22,167 nt of DNA from Nitrososphaeraceae archaeon (GCA_025937665.1 JAICQW010000006.1:1-22167), one strand, 5' to 3'; positions 7,891 through 15,744 are shown, counted from the stretch's first letter. Translations and numbers: made by a program. Notes: a model not told the origin generated them from the letters alone.

Positions 7891-7993
7891 CGGGCCCGGA
7901 GGGATTTGAACCCTCGACCTGACGCTTAGGGGGCGTCCGCGCTATCCATTTTGCGCTCATCTCAATACGTGAAATGATCTGCGCTACGAGCCC
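7891..7993 (-). tRNA. tRNA-Arg (anticodon CCT) with D-loop intron
   Basis: A complete cloverleaf of 103 bases. Acceptor stem GGGCTCG pairs with CGGGCCC (one T-G wobble), discriminator G; D-stem GCGC/GCGC; anticodon stem GACGC/GCGTC with loop CCCCTAA, anticodon CCT at 7928-7930; variable loop AGGTC; T-arm GAGGG-TTCAAAT-CCCTC. No CCA is encoded. The D-loop carries a 28-base insertion; removing it gives a normal 75-base tRNA with D-arm GCGCAGAATGGATAGCGC. Position 33 is C where nearly all tRNAs have U, which is odd. Anticodon CCU decodes AGG. A TATA box at 8017-8028 lies at the right distance upstream. Confidence 0.88.
7951..7978 (-). other. Predicted tRNA intron, bulge-helix-bulge type
   Basis: The insert can fold as an archaeal splicing motif: D-stem GCGC pairs with a second GCGC inside the insert (a 4-bp central helix), flanked by three-base bulges AGA on the 5' side and AAA on the 3' side, with an inner stem TCATTTC/GAGATGA closed by a seven-base loop. 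Cutting after the second base of each bulge removes exactly 28 bases between positions 15 and 16. The outer helix is weak, so this is a relaxed form of the motif. Confidence 0.65.
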
Positions 7994-8016
7994 GAGAAAT
8001 TTGAATATCGATGTAA

Positions 8017-8028
8017 ATATAAAGATTC
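8017..8028 (-). promoter_or_regulatory. TATA box of the tRNA gene
   Basis: On the minus strand the element reads CTTTATATTTAC, centred about 29 bases before the first tRNA base, the usual archaeal spacing. Confidence 0.5.
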
Positions 8029-8230
8029 AACTTATAATTCGTCACATCCCATCATTAGTCCACATTAGCTCATTTTCAAGGAGCATGACTTACGTCTAAT
8101 TGGTTAAAAATAACTATAAAATTCCACGTCATCCTTGAATCCTATGTCTTTAATCAATAATCCTTCATGACAAAATAGTAATCATGATTAAGGATAACGC
8201 AATAGACATGCTGAATTGCAAAGCGTTTTT

Positions 8231-8428
8231 TCAATATTTTTTATAAAATTCGTCCTTTGCATTTTTCTCTGTTTCATTGATACCCCATAGAAACTCTACA
8301 TAATTCTGGGCAAATATGGTTACGAGAAATCGGAATAGGTCTTCTACAGATTTATATCCATATTTCTCCATAAGCTTCTTAACGTTTTCTTCATCTTTTT
8401 GGGACAATTTTATTCGAAGTTCTTTCAT
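8231..8428 (-). CDS. Small helical protein, possibly ribbon-helix-helix
   Basis: A 65-residue protein. The first strand-like segment (KELRIKLSQ) followed by a helix (DEENVKKLMEKYG), a short turn and a second helix (SVEDLFRFLVTIFAQ) has the order of a ribbon-helix-helix DNA-binding protein such as CopG or antitoxin N-termini. The tail (NETEKNAKDEFYKKY) is charged. No toxin gene is adjacent, so an antitoxin role is not supported. A TATA box, TCATATATAG on this strand (8438-8447), is placed for a nearly leaderless transcript starting at ATG 8428. Family assignment is tentative. Confidence 0.55.
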   Translation of the reverse strand: MKELRIKLSQKDEENVKKLMEKYGYKSVEDLFRFLVTIFAQNYVEFLWGINETEKNAKDEFYKKY

Positions 8429-8479
8429 CTGCTACCACTATATATGAAAAGGTATTTTAATTAATTCTTACTGGTTTTC

Positions 8480-8581
8480 TTGGCTAGGAATCAAACTTCA
8501 TCACATCACTTGGTCATAGAAATTCTTGGATCTACATTTGACAATATTGATTTAAATGAGCATCCACCAACCGAAATTTGA
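8480..8581 (+). CDS. Possible 33-residue small ORF or remnant
   Basis: From TTG 8480 the frame reads MARNQTSSHHLVIEILG and continues STFDNIDLNEHPPTEI to TGA at 8581. The composition looks coding, and it ends about 48 bases before the PRC-barrel gene. There is no ribosome binding site and the start is a weak TTG, so it may be a fragment. No family recognised. Confidence 0.25.
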   Translation: MARNQTSSHHLVIEILGSTFDNIDLNEHPPTEI

Positions 8582-8628
8582 AGGCAGAATCTTGCAACTA
8601 ATATAAGAAATACTATGTGTCTAAGATT

Positions 8629-8871
8629 ATGAACCAAAACATAAGATGGCAAGAAGTCCTCAATAAAAGGGCGATCGGGATAGATAAGTGCGATTTAGGT
8701 AAAGTCGAACAAATAAATGATGACATTATAATTACAAAAAAAGGTCTGATTAACAAGACTAGATACTTGATGCCAAAGAAACTGGTAGATAGGTTTGATG
8801 GAAATATGCTTTATTTCAAAATTATGAAGGCAGAGGCCAGGCAATTTCGGCAGAACGCGCTAATACAATAA
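8629..8871 (+). CDS. PRC-barrel-like small protein
   Basis: An 80-residue protein that looks like a single PRC-barrel domain, a small beta-barrel known from RimM and photosynthetic reaction centre H subunits and common as stand-alone archaeal proteins. Typical features are IGIDKCDLGKVEQIND, ITKKGLINKTRYLMP and VDRFDGNMLYFKI, in the usual order (strand, Gly turn, strand, K-G-x-x-N-K block, D-G-N strand). I chose ATG 8629 over GTG 8617 because AATATAAG (8600-8607) is centred about 26 bases before it, which gives a leaderless start. Stand-alone PRC proteins probably bind partner proteins or RNA; the specific role is unknown. Confidence 0.6.
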   Translation: MNQNIRWQEVLNKRAIGIDKCDLGKVEQINDDIIITKKGLINKTRYLMPKKLVDRFDGNMLYFKIMKAEARQFRQNALIQ

Positions 8872-9055
8872 GAAATAACGTATATGAAAAATTAATAGAT
8901 AGCCGGTTTACATCTCAATTATTAGGATCATTATCATCCTTGCTGATGTCAAAAATTATCGCAAGATAAGCAAGATCTACATTATGGCCGCAAACCAAAT
9001 AAATAGAATGATAAAGCTCGTCTAGTAAGAGATTAAAGTGAGATAATAGCTGGAA

Positions 9056-10102
9056 ATGAAAACATCCCCAGACATTCCATTAGTAGATAACGAGAACGAA
9101 AATTGTATTAAAGTCACTAATCTCAAAAAGCAGTATGGCAAAGAGAAGCCTTTAGTTATAAATGACGTCTCCTTCGCGGTAAAATACGGGACAGTATTTG
9201 GTTTTTTAGGTCCTAACGGCGCCGGAAAGACTACAACACTAAAGATTCTTACAAGTCTTCTTAATCCTTCATCTGGCAATGTAACTATATTTGGTAAAGA
9301 TCTTTTTAAGAAACAATCAGAAATCAAACGAAAGATTGGAGTTGTTTCTCAGAATCCTAGTTTTGAAGCAAACCTAAAAGTAGAACGGTCGCTTGATCTT
9401 TATGGATTATTGTGGGGTCTAAATGATAGAAAAGCAAGAAAAGATAAAGTGAAGGAAATATTGAAAACCTTTGATCTAGAATCTATTAAAAATTCAAAAA
9501 ATGATGAACTATCGATAGGTCAGAGAAGAAGAGTGCAGCTTGCCCGAGAATTTATGCATGACATGGACTTGCTTTTTCTTGACGAACCTACTGTGGGACT
9601 AGACCCGTCAGCCAGACGTATGCTTTTGGACTATATAAAAAAACATGTAAAGTCAGGACTTACCGTTTTTTTCACTACCCATATTATGGAAGAGGCCGAA
9701 TATCTGTGTGATGAGATTGCAATAATAGATAACGGAATAATAATCGCGTTTGATACTCCCCTTGGACTAAAACAAAGATATGGACGTATGAATAAATCTA
9801 TAGAAATTACCTTCAAGGATAACCTAAATGAACCCTTTATAGATATTTTAAAAGAGATAGTAAAGGAGAACAAAAAAGCTAGCGATGATGAACTTAACTA
9901 CACTTATCCAGAAATTACTTTGAAGGGTGAGAATGCAATCAAGATCAAGGTTAATGACATTGAAAAAGTTATTTCTGATATATTTCTAGTCGTTCCTAAA
10001 AATGGTATGGAGATAGAAAATATTTCGGTGAATTCACCATCACTGGAAGAGATTTTCCTCTCTATAGTGGGGAATTCAAAGGACATTTTTAATAAAATAT
10101 GA
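9056..10102 (+). CDS. ABC transporter ATP-binding protein (DrrA-like)
   Basis: A 348-residue ATPase that powers an ABC-2 type exporter. Walker A is GPNGAGKTT (52-60), the Q-loop Gln is at 99, the signature is LSIGQ (152-156; usual form LSGGQ), Walker B is LLFLDEP (172-178) and the switch His is 209 (TTHIMEEAE). All catalytic positions are kept. About 120 C-terminal residues follow the core, as in the DrrA/daunorubicin-resistance group. The stop is 10 bases before the start of the permease, so the two form an operon. Substrate cannot be told; the group exports lipids, drugs or polysaccharides. Confidence 0.93.
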   Translation: MKTSPDIPLVDNENENCIKVTNLKKQYGKEKPLVINDVSFAVKYGTVFGFLGPNGAGKTTTLKILTSLLNPSSGNVTIFGKDLFKKQSEIKRKIGVVSQNPSFEANLKVERSLDLYGLLWGLNDRKARKDKVKEILKTFDLESIKNSKNDELSIGQRRRVQLAREFMHDMDLLFLDEPTVGLDPSARRMLLDYIKKHVKSGLTVFFTTHIMEEAEYLCDEIAIIDNGIIIAFDTPLGLKQRYGRMNKSIEITFKDNLNEPFIDILKEIVKENKKASDDELNYTYPEITLKGENAIKIKVNDIEKVISDIFLVVPKNGMEIENISVNSPSLEEIFLSIVGNSKDIFNKI

Positions 10103-10112
10103 GGAAAATGAG

Positions 10113-10907
10113 TTGAAATTTACAGAAAAGTACGTCTTTGTATGGGGGATCTTACTTTTACTATATAGAAATCTTTTTGCAGCTATAGATAAAATGTTTT
10201 TCATATGGCAGATATTGTTTCCCGTTTTTCAGATTTACATAATGGGGTATGCATATTCTGCCTTAATAGGTGATCAAGGAATTAAAATAGGAGCATCATC
10301 CATCTCTTATGTTGCGTTCTTGACGACAGGAATGATGGGATTTAATGTGATGCAGGGAAGTCAAATAGCTGGTACTATTTTTTGGAATGATAGGAAAAAT
10401 GGGATGTTTCATCAAATTTTGGCAATGCCATTTAATAAAATACAGTACGTAATCGCAAATCTAGTAACACTCATAGTTATAGGACTGACAAGCGCAACAG
10501 CTATAATCTTAATTGGTTTGCCAACCATTTTTCAAGATATGAATATAACGGCATGGGGAATATCATACACAATATTTGCGATTGTAGCAGGATCCATATT
10601 TTTTGGCTCGTTCACGATAATTCTTTCAACAAAGATGAAAAGTAGCGAAACGTATAATGTATTTAGTAACGGACTGTTCATATTTTTTATATTCGTTAGC
10701 TCAGTGTTCTATCCTGCAGAAGGTTTACCTCAGCCTTTATCGGCAGCGTTCTATTTCAATCCACTAACATATATAGCTGATATTACAAGAGCAGGTATAT
10801 TCTCGCAAGTAGATGCATTTACAAATCTAGAAGTACTTGCTTTAACATTGTTTTCCGCTAGTGCATTTGTTATTGCTACCAGAGCAATGGTAAAGTTGCA
10901 GATCTAA
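10113..10907 (+). CDS. ABC-2 type transporter permease
   Basis: A 264-residue membrane partner of the preceding ATPase. Six hydrophobic segments are visible, near residues 28-48, 62-82, 106-130, 142-165, 183-203 and 240-258, the normal pattern of ABC-2 permeases. The N-terminal cytoplasmic part, the GxxF(H/Q)xxLAMP-like stretch (GMFHQILAMPFNKIQY) and FYPAEGLPQPL before the last loop fit the DrrB-like family. The TTG start at 10113 is supported by GAGG 9-12 bases upstream; no better in-frame ATG exists. Together the pair should form an exporter in the cytoplasmic membrane. Confidence 0.9.
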   Translation: MKFTEKYVFVWGILLLLYRNLFAAIDKMFFIWQILFPVFQIYIMGYAYSALIGDQGIKIGASSISYVAFLTTGMMGFNVMQGSQIAGTIFWNDRKNGMFHQILAMPFNKIQYVIANLVTLIVIGLTSATAIILIGLPTIFQDMNITAWGISYTIFAIVAGSIFFGSFTIILSTKMKSSETYNVFSNGLFIFFIFVSSVFYPAEGLPQPLSAAFYFNPLTYIADITRAGIFSQVDAFTNLEVLALTLFSASAFVIATRAMVKLQI

Positions 10908-11091
10908 AATAAGATGACAAAATTTTATTTTACTCTAGCTAAATTGAAGAGATAACCTATTAAAAATATTATTTAAGTTCCCTTATTTTAAAACATCCGT
11001 TTTCTCATCGTTGCTAATGTGTTTTTCTGAGTCAGTTCAAACTAGAACCGACGGTACTACCTGCAGAAGAAAAAACTATCCAACGATGAAA

Positions 11092-11346
11092 CTACAGCGG
11101 AGTCATCGTGTCGATTAATCGTGCATTTGTTATCTGGCCATCTTTTTCGCTAATCAAAAAGTCTACAGTGTATTGTAAACCTCCAAGTAAGAAAGTTACT
11201 TGAGCGTCCCAGGCTTCTCTATTCTGTTCATTTGGAAATGGAAGAAGAGTCCTAATTCTAAAAGCTTCAATATCGTCCCCATACAGCGCTTCGGTTGCTT
11301 TCCTTGCTGCTGATTCAACTTCTTTTTCGGTGTGGACCGGATTCAT
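11092..11346 (-). CDS. Conserved-looking 84-residue protein next to ureC
   Basis: A small soluble protein of 84 residues in the same direction as ureABC. It has an N-terminal helix (EKEVESAARKATEALYG) and then three or four strands (IEAFRIRTLLPF, AWDAQVTFLLGG, LQYTVDFLISEKDG, ITNARLIDTM). The helix-plus-sheet order recalls cystatin-like or PepSY-like folds, but I cannot place it in a family. AATATATAAG (11369-11378) lies at leaderless distance, so it has its own promoter and is probably not simply the last gene of the urease operon. No metal-binding cluster is seen. A link to urease is suggested by position only. Confidence 0.6.
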   Translation of the reverse strand: MNPVHTEKEVESAARKATEALYGDDIEAFRIRTLLPFPNEQNREAWDAQVTFLLGGLQYTVDFLISEKDGQITNARLIDTMTPL

Positions 11347-11368
11347 AAATCAAAGTGTATTTTGCAAA

Positions 11369-11378
11369 ATATATAAGC
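11369..11378 (-). promoter_or_regulatory. TATA box of the 84-residue protein gene
   Basis: On the minus strand the element reads CTTATATATT, centred about 27 bases before the ATG at 11346. It lies between the ureC stop and the small gene. Confidence 0.55.
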
Positions 11379-11411
11379 ATTATTATTTTCCAATATACAA
11401 TAATTTGGAAA

Positions 11412-13130
11412 CTAAAATAGATTATAAAGTCGTGAAAGTGATAGCTTTTGCGCAGCTTGCGTAGTAGCCACCTTTCCATCAACTTTTACAACATATGTCT
11501 CTGGATCGATTTCTATTTTGGGTATCAAATTATTATACACCATATCTTCCTTTGATATATTGCGGCAGTTTTTCACCGGTAAGAGGTTTTTCTTTAGACC
11601 TAATTTCTTTTTAATACCATTTCTCATGGCATTCTTCGAGGTAAATGTTACTGATGTAGAGTAGTTAGCTTTTCCCATAGCTCCAAACATTGGTCTGTAA
11701 TACACAGGTTCTGGAGTCGGAATTGAAGCATTTGGATCGCCCATTAGAGAATATGCGATAAATCCTCCTTTAATAATGAGTTTGGGCTTTATACCGAAGA
11801 ATTGTGGGGTCCAAATTACAATATCGGCTAGTTTTCCCTTTTGAAGTGAGCCTACATAATTTGAAATTCCATGTGTAATTGCTGGGTTAATAGTAAGCTT
11901 TGCTAAATACCTCTTGACACGCAGGTTATCATTGTCACCCTTTTCTTGTTTTAGCCTTCCGGACATCTTTTTCATCTTGTCTGCAGTTTGCCAGGCCCTT
12001 GTTGTTACCTCACCAACTCTACCCATAGCTTGGCTATCAGATGAATACATGCTAATTGCTCCAATATCATGTAAAACATCTTCAGCAGCTATTGTTTCAG
12101 CTCTTATTCTCGATTCAGCAAACGATACGTCTTCTGAAATTGAAGGATTTAGGTGATGACATACCATCATCATATCAAGATGTTCTTCAAGAGTGTTAAC
12201 AGTAAATGGTCTTGTTGGATTTGTTGATGAAGGTAAAATATTGAGTTCACCTGCAATTTTTAGTATATCCGGCGCATGTCCTCCACCTGCCCCTTCGGTA
12301 TGATATGTGTGAATCGTCCTACCAGAAATTGCTTTTATTGTATCATCTACATATCCACATTCATTCAGAGTATCGGTATGTATCGCTACCTGTGTGTCGG
12401 TTTTATCTGCAACCTTTAGAGCTGCGTCTATAGTAGCTGGAGTGGTCCCCCAATCTTCATGAAGCTTTAAACCACATGCCCCTTCATTAATCTGCTCTAT
12501 TAGAGAGGGTTCTAATGAGTCATTTCCTTTTCCCAGCAACCCAAAATTTACCGGAAATTCATCAAGGGATTCTAGCATTCTATGAATATTCCATGGCCCG
12601 GGCGTGCATGTTGTAGCTTTAGTTCCTTCAGAAGGACCAGTTCCTCCACCAATCATTGTGGTGGTACCGCTACAAATTGCTTCTACTATTTGCTGAGGTG
12701 AGATAAAATGTATATGAGTATCAATGGTTCCTGCAGTGCAGATGGTATGTTCACCTGAAATAACTTCGGTATTTGAGGATACTGTCATGTTCCCAGAGAC
12801 TCCGTCCATAACATTGGGATTACCCGCCTTGCCAATACCCAAAATCAATCCATCTTTGATTCCTATATCTGTCTTGATGATGCCCAGCATTGGGTCCATC
12901 AGGATGGCATTAGTAATCACAAGATCTAGAGCATTTTTGCTTTTTACTCCACTGGCCTGTCCCATGCCATCTCGGATACTCTTGCCTCCTCCAAATACAA
13001 GTTCGTCACCATATGTAATAAGATCTTTTTCTATCTCTATTACAAGGTCTGTATCTCCTAATCTGATTCTGTCTCCCTTTGTTGGCCCGTATAACTCCAC
13101 ATATTGTTTTCTAGGAATTTTTAGAACCAT
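11412..13130 (-). CDS. ureC: Urease subunit alpha (catalytic)
   Basis: The 572-residue nickel catalytic subunit; with UreA and UreB it hydrolyses urea to ammonia and carbamate in the cytoplasm. All active-site residues of Klebsiella urease are present with a constant offset of five: His139 and His141 (THIHFISP), the carbamylated Lys222 (GLKLHEDWG), His251 (AIHTDTLNE), His277 (YHTEGAGGGHAPD), Cys324 and catalytic His325 (VCHHLNPS) and Asp365 (SSDSQAMGRVGE). The N-terminal YGPTKGDRIRLGDTDL block is standard. The ATG at 13130 is two bases past the ureB stop, so translation is coupled. In this lineage urease supplies ammonia for energy as well as nitrogen. It should be fully active once nickel is inserted. 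Confidence 0.98.
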   Translation of the reverse strand: MVLKIPRKQYVELYGPTKGDRIRLGDTDLVIEIEKDLITYGDELVFGGGKSIRDGMGQASGVKSKNALDLVITNAILMDPMLGIIKTDIGIKDGLILGIGKAGNPNVMDGVSGNMTVSSNTEVISGEHTICTAGTIDTHIHFISPQQIVEAICSGTTTMIGGGTGPSEGTKATTCTPGPWNIHRMLESLDEFPVNFGLLGKGNDSLEPSLIEQINEGACGLKLHEDWGTTPATIDAALKVADKTDTQVAIHTDTLNECGYVDDTIKAISGRTIHTYHTEGAGGGHAPDILKIAGELNILPSSTNPTRPFTVNTLEEHLDMMMVCHHLNPSISEDVSFAESRIRAETIAAEDVLHDIGAISMYSSDSQAMGRVGEVTTRAWQTADKMKKMSGRLKQEKGDNDNLRVKRYLAKLTINPAITHGISNYVGSLQKGKLADIVIWTPQFFGIKPKLIIKGGFIAYSLMGDPNASIPTPEPVYYRPMFGAMGKANYSTSVTFTSKNAMRNGIKKKLGLKKNLLPVKNCRNISKEDMVYNNLIPKIEIDPETYVVKVDGKVATTQAAQKLSLSRLYNLF

Positions 13131-13132
13131 GA

Positions 13133-13501
13133 CTATTCATCTACCATAAATCCATTTTTCTTTAACTTCGAAACAGATCGCTCCTTTTGTTTTCTTGTAA
13201 GTTTACCATTAACAAGACTATTAAAACCAAAGACAATTTTTTTCCCACCAAATTCAGTTAGCTCTACAAACCTAGAATCCCCTGGTTCAAATCGAAGAGA
13301 TGTTCCTGACGGTATATTTAGGTGATAACCAAAGGTCTTATTCCTCTGAAACAGGAGAGCCCTGTTTGTTTCGAAAAAATGCGTGTGAGAACCTACTTGA
13401 ATTGGTCTATCGCCTGTATTTTTTACATTAATCTTGATCGTTTTTTTTCCTACATTTGCAATTATTGGATTCTTAGATAAGAAATATTCGCCGGGGATCA
13501 T
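13133..13501 (-). CDS. ureB: Urease subunit beta
   Basis: The structural beta subunit, 122 residues when started at ATG 13501. I prefer this start to the TTG at 13522, because the protein then begins MIPGEYFL as urease beta subunits normally do, and GAGG sits 8 bases before the ATG. Conserved marks follow: VKNTGDRPIQVGSHTHFFETN, then LFQRNKTFGYHLNIPSGTSLRFEPGD and GGKKIVFGFN. The subunit frames the active-site flap of UreC. It lies between ureA (17-base gap) and ureC (2-base gap), the classical A-B-C order. The C-terminus (LTRKQKERSVSKLKKNGFMVDE) is basic and longer than in many bacterial forms. Confidence 0.95.
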   Translation of the reverse strand: MIPGEYFLSKNPIIANVGKKTIKINVKNTGDRPIQVGSHTHFFETNRALLFQRNKTFGYHLNIPSGTSLRFEPGDSRFVELTEFGGKKIVFGFNSLVNGKLTRKQKERSVSKLKKNGFMVDE

Positions 13502-13518
13502 GATTTTATCCTCATTAT

Positions 13519-13821
13519 TCAAACAATAGGGTCATGAACGGTCACCAATTTGGTACCATCATCGAAGGTTGCTTCCACTTGGACACTCTCTACCAGTTCT
13601 GGTACTCCGGGCAATACATCATCTTTGTGCAAGACATTTCTTCCCGAGTTCATAAGCTCAGAAACGGATTTGCCATCCCGTGCACCTTCAAGAATATGAT
13701 CAGCTATTAGCGCAACTGATTCGGTGTAGTTGAGTTTTAGGCCTCTTGTTTTTCTTTTGCGGGCGACCTCTGCGCTCATGAAAATATACAATTTATCAAT
13801 ATCTCGTGGGGACAAAAACAT
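13519..13821 (-). CDS. ureA: Urease subunit gamma
   Basis: The 100-residue gamma subunit, normal length. Family marks are SPRDIDKLYIFMSAEVARKRK at the N-terminus, GLKLNYTESVALIADHILEG and the C-terminal block DDVLPGVPELVESVQVEA with GTKLVTVHDPI. It is the first gene of ureABC. TTTATAATAA on the minus strand (near 13838-13848) is centred about 22-26 bases before the ATG at 13821, so the mRNA is leaderless or nearly so. The gene diverges from the His-tailed chaperonin over 74 bases. A second, diverged gamma-like protein is encoded at 15745-16140. Confidence 0.97.
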   Translation of the reverse strand: MFLSPRDIDKLYIFMSAEVARKRKTRGLKLNYTESVALIADHILEGARDGKSVSELMNSGRNVLHKDDVLPGVPELVESVQVEATFDDGTKLVTVHDPIV

Positions 13822-13895
13822 TCTAAGTTCAAAAATTATTATAAAGTCATATATTTATAATTGATCTCAAATTATCAATTAAAGATAAGTTTTCC
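13822..13895. promoter_or_regulatory. Divergent promoter between ureABC and the chaperonin
   Basis: Seventy-four bases separate the two start codons. TTTATAATAA serves ureA on the minus strand and ATATATTTATAA (13849-13860) fits the chaperonin with a leader of about 15 bases. A seven-base inverted repeat AATTGAT (13859-13865) and ATCAATT (13874-13880) covers the chaperonin initiation region and could be an operator. The compact arrangement means urease and chaperonin are probably co-regulated. Confidence 0.6.
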
Positions 13896-15641
13896 ATGGA
13901 TCACAAAAATATGCAGTTATTTGGTAATGGTGTTAAAAGAACATATGGCACTGAAGCTCGAAGATATAATCTTCTTGCCGCAAGATTGGTAGCTGATCTT
14001 GTCAAAGGTTTTTTGGGTCCAAGCGGACTTGAAAAAATGTTTATTGATATTCTTGGTGAGATGACCGTTACTAAGGACGGGGCAACTTTCCTTAGAAAGA
14101 TTGATGTTGAACATCCGGCTGCTAAGGTAATAATCGAAGCTTCCAATGCTGTGGATAATGCTGTCGGAGATGGTACTACCTCAGTGGTTGTACTTTCTGG
14201 TGCATTAGTTGAAAAAGCAGAAGAATTATTAGAAATGGGTATTTCTCCACATAAAATTTCGGATGGTTATTACAATGCAATGCAAATGGCAATTGAAATA
14301 ATTCGGGATATTGCTATTGAAACGTCAAATCATGACAAACTCATAATGAAATACCTTGCCGATACTTGCTTGAAATCAAAAGCAGTCAATCAATTTACCC
14401 AAGAGATGATGATTCCAAATCTGGTTGTTGACGGAATTTGTAGGATTGCAGATTTTTCAAAAAGGTACATTGAAGTTGATGATATCAAAATTGAAGAAAA
14501 GATAGGAAGTAGCTCTGAAACTGAGCTTATTCAGGGGGTTGTTGTAGACAAAACAATAGATGATCCATCAATGCCTAAACTTATTGAAAATGCAAGGATT
14601 TTGCTTCTTGACAATGACATTCAAGATGAACGAACCAAGACCGATGCTGAGATCAGGATTTCAAATCCAAGAGAAATTACAGAATTCCTTAGTAACAAGA
14701 CTAGTAACTTGCTTCAAAAGATTCAATACGTCATCGAATCTGGTGCCAAGGTTGTTTTTTCGCGTGGTGGTATTGATCCTCTCGCATTAAATCATTTTTC
14801 TAAAAATAGGATCTTGACAGTTAAAAGGATCAAAGAAAATGATTTGCTATGGTTATCCAAAGCAACAGGAGCCAAGGTTGTTAGAGATCTCGATAGGATA
14901 AATAAAGATGATATGGGTTACGCTGCAAAGGTTTACGAAAGAACAGTCGATGATGACAAGATGGTTTTTGTTGACGGATGTTCAAATCCAAAATCAGTTA
15001 CTATTCTATTACGTGCTACCTCAAAGAAGATACTTGATGAATTTCATCGTACTATACTTGATTCTATTTATGTTTTGAGAAATTTTATCATGGTACCAAA
15101 AATCGTTCCTGGAGGAGGTTCGGTTGAGGCCTTCGTTGCTATGGTTATAAAAGAAAGATCTTACCAATTTTCCGGTAAGGAACAGATTGTTATTCAAAAA
15201 TATGCAGAAGCTCTTGAAGAAATTCCCCTAACAATTGCCAGAAATGCCGGGATGAATACTATAGACATAAGAACTCAATTGAGAGGAAAGATTTATTCTC
15301 AATCTTCATCGAAAGGTAAGAAAAAAAGAAATGCAAATGGACTTTACAATAATCGTTACTGGTATGGCATTAATGCAATAGATAGAAAAATAGATGACAT
15401 GATGAATCTGCATGTCGTAGAACCACTCATGGTTAAAGAACAGGTTCTTGTAACTGCAACGGAATCCATTGTATTGCTTATGAGGGTCGATGATGTAGTC
15501 ATGAAAAAGCCAGTTGAAACTCATGGACATTCTCATACTCATTTGGATGGAACTACACATTCTCATAAGGGAGGAAGTAAACCGCACGATCATTTCGATA
15601 GATTAGGAAAAGTACAGAGACCTACGCATCACTATTACTGA
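13896..15641 (+). CDS. Group II chaperonin with histidine-rich C-terminal tail
   Basis: A 581-residue thermosome/CCT-family subunit, an ATP-driven folding chamber in the cytoplasm. The ATPase looks intact: TVTKDGAT (57-64, Asp61), GDGTT (91-95), Asp389 (TILDSIYVLRN) and GGG (406-408). It is a diverged paralogue: the usual NDGAT is KDGAT, and a basic insert GKKKRNANG lies at 474-482 near the equatorial domain. Instead of the Gly/Met-rich tail of thermosomes, residues 543-581 carry ten His (543, 545, 547, 549, 555, 557, 564, 566, 578, 579) in HGHSHTH, HSH, HDH and THHYY. Such tails bind nickel in HypB, UreE and Helicobacter HspA. With ureA divergent across 74 bases, I infer a urease-dedicated, nickel-binding chaperonin. 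The family is certain, the role is inferred. Confidence 0.92.
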   Translation: MDHKNMQLFGNGVKRTYGTEARRYNLLAARLVADLVKGFLGPSGLEKMFIDILGEMTVTKDGATFLRKIDVEHPAAKVIIEASNAVDNAVGDGTTSVVVLSGALVEKAEELLEMGISPHKISDGYYNAMQMAIEIIRDIAIETSNHDKLIMKYLADTCLKSKAVNQFTQEMMIPNLVVDGICRIADFSKRYIEVDDIKIEEKIGSSSETELIQGVVVDKTIDDPSMPKLIENARILLLDNDIQDERTKTDAEIRISNPREITEFLSNKTSNLLQKIQYVIESGAKVVFSRGGIDPLALNHFSKNRILTVKRIKENDLLWLSKATGAKVVRDLDRINKDDMGYAAKVYERTVDDDKMVFVDGCSNPKSVTILLRATSKKILDEFHRTILDSIYVLRNFIMVPKIVPGGGSVEAFVAMVIKERSYQFSGKEQIVIQKYAEALEEIPLTIARNAGMNTIDIRTQLRGKIYSQSSSKGKKKRNANGLYNNRYWYGINAIDRKIDDMMNLHVVEPLMVKEQVLVTATESIVLLMRVDDVVMKKPVETHGHSHTHLDGTTHSHKGGSKPHDHFDRLGKVQRPTHHYY

Positions 15642-15744
15642 GCTAAACACAAGTATACTGTTAGGCTCTTTTAGATTGTAACTGTTGGCTATTATATAAC
15701 ATTCCTAAAAAAGGATTGTTTATTATGAATCACAATTTTCAAAA

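Noticed and set aside
8184..8246. 20-codon plus-strand ORF
   Set aside because: It overlaps the end of the opposite-strand RHH-like gene and has no ribosome site or TATA box.
12724..13149. 141-codon plus-strand open frame
   Set aside because: It is antisense to ureC/ureB, whose motifs are beyond doubt, and has no recognisable domain.
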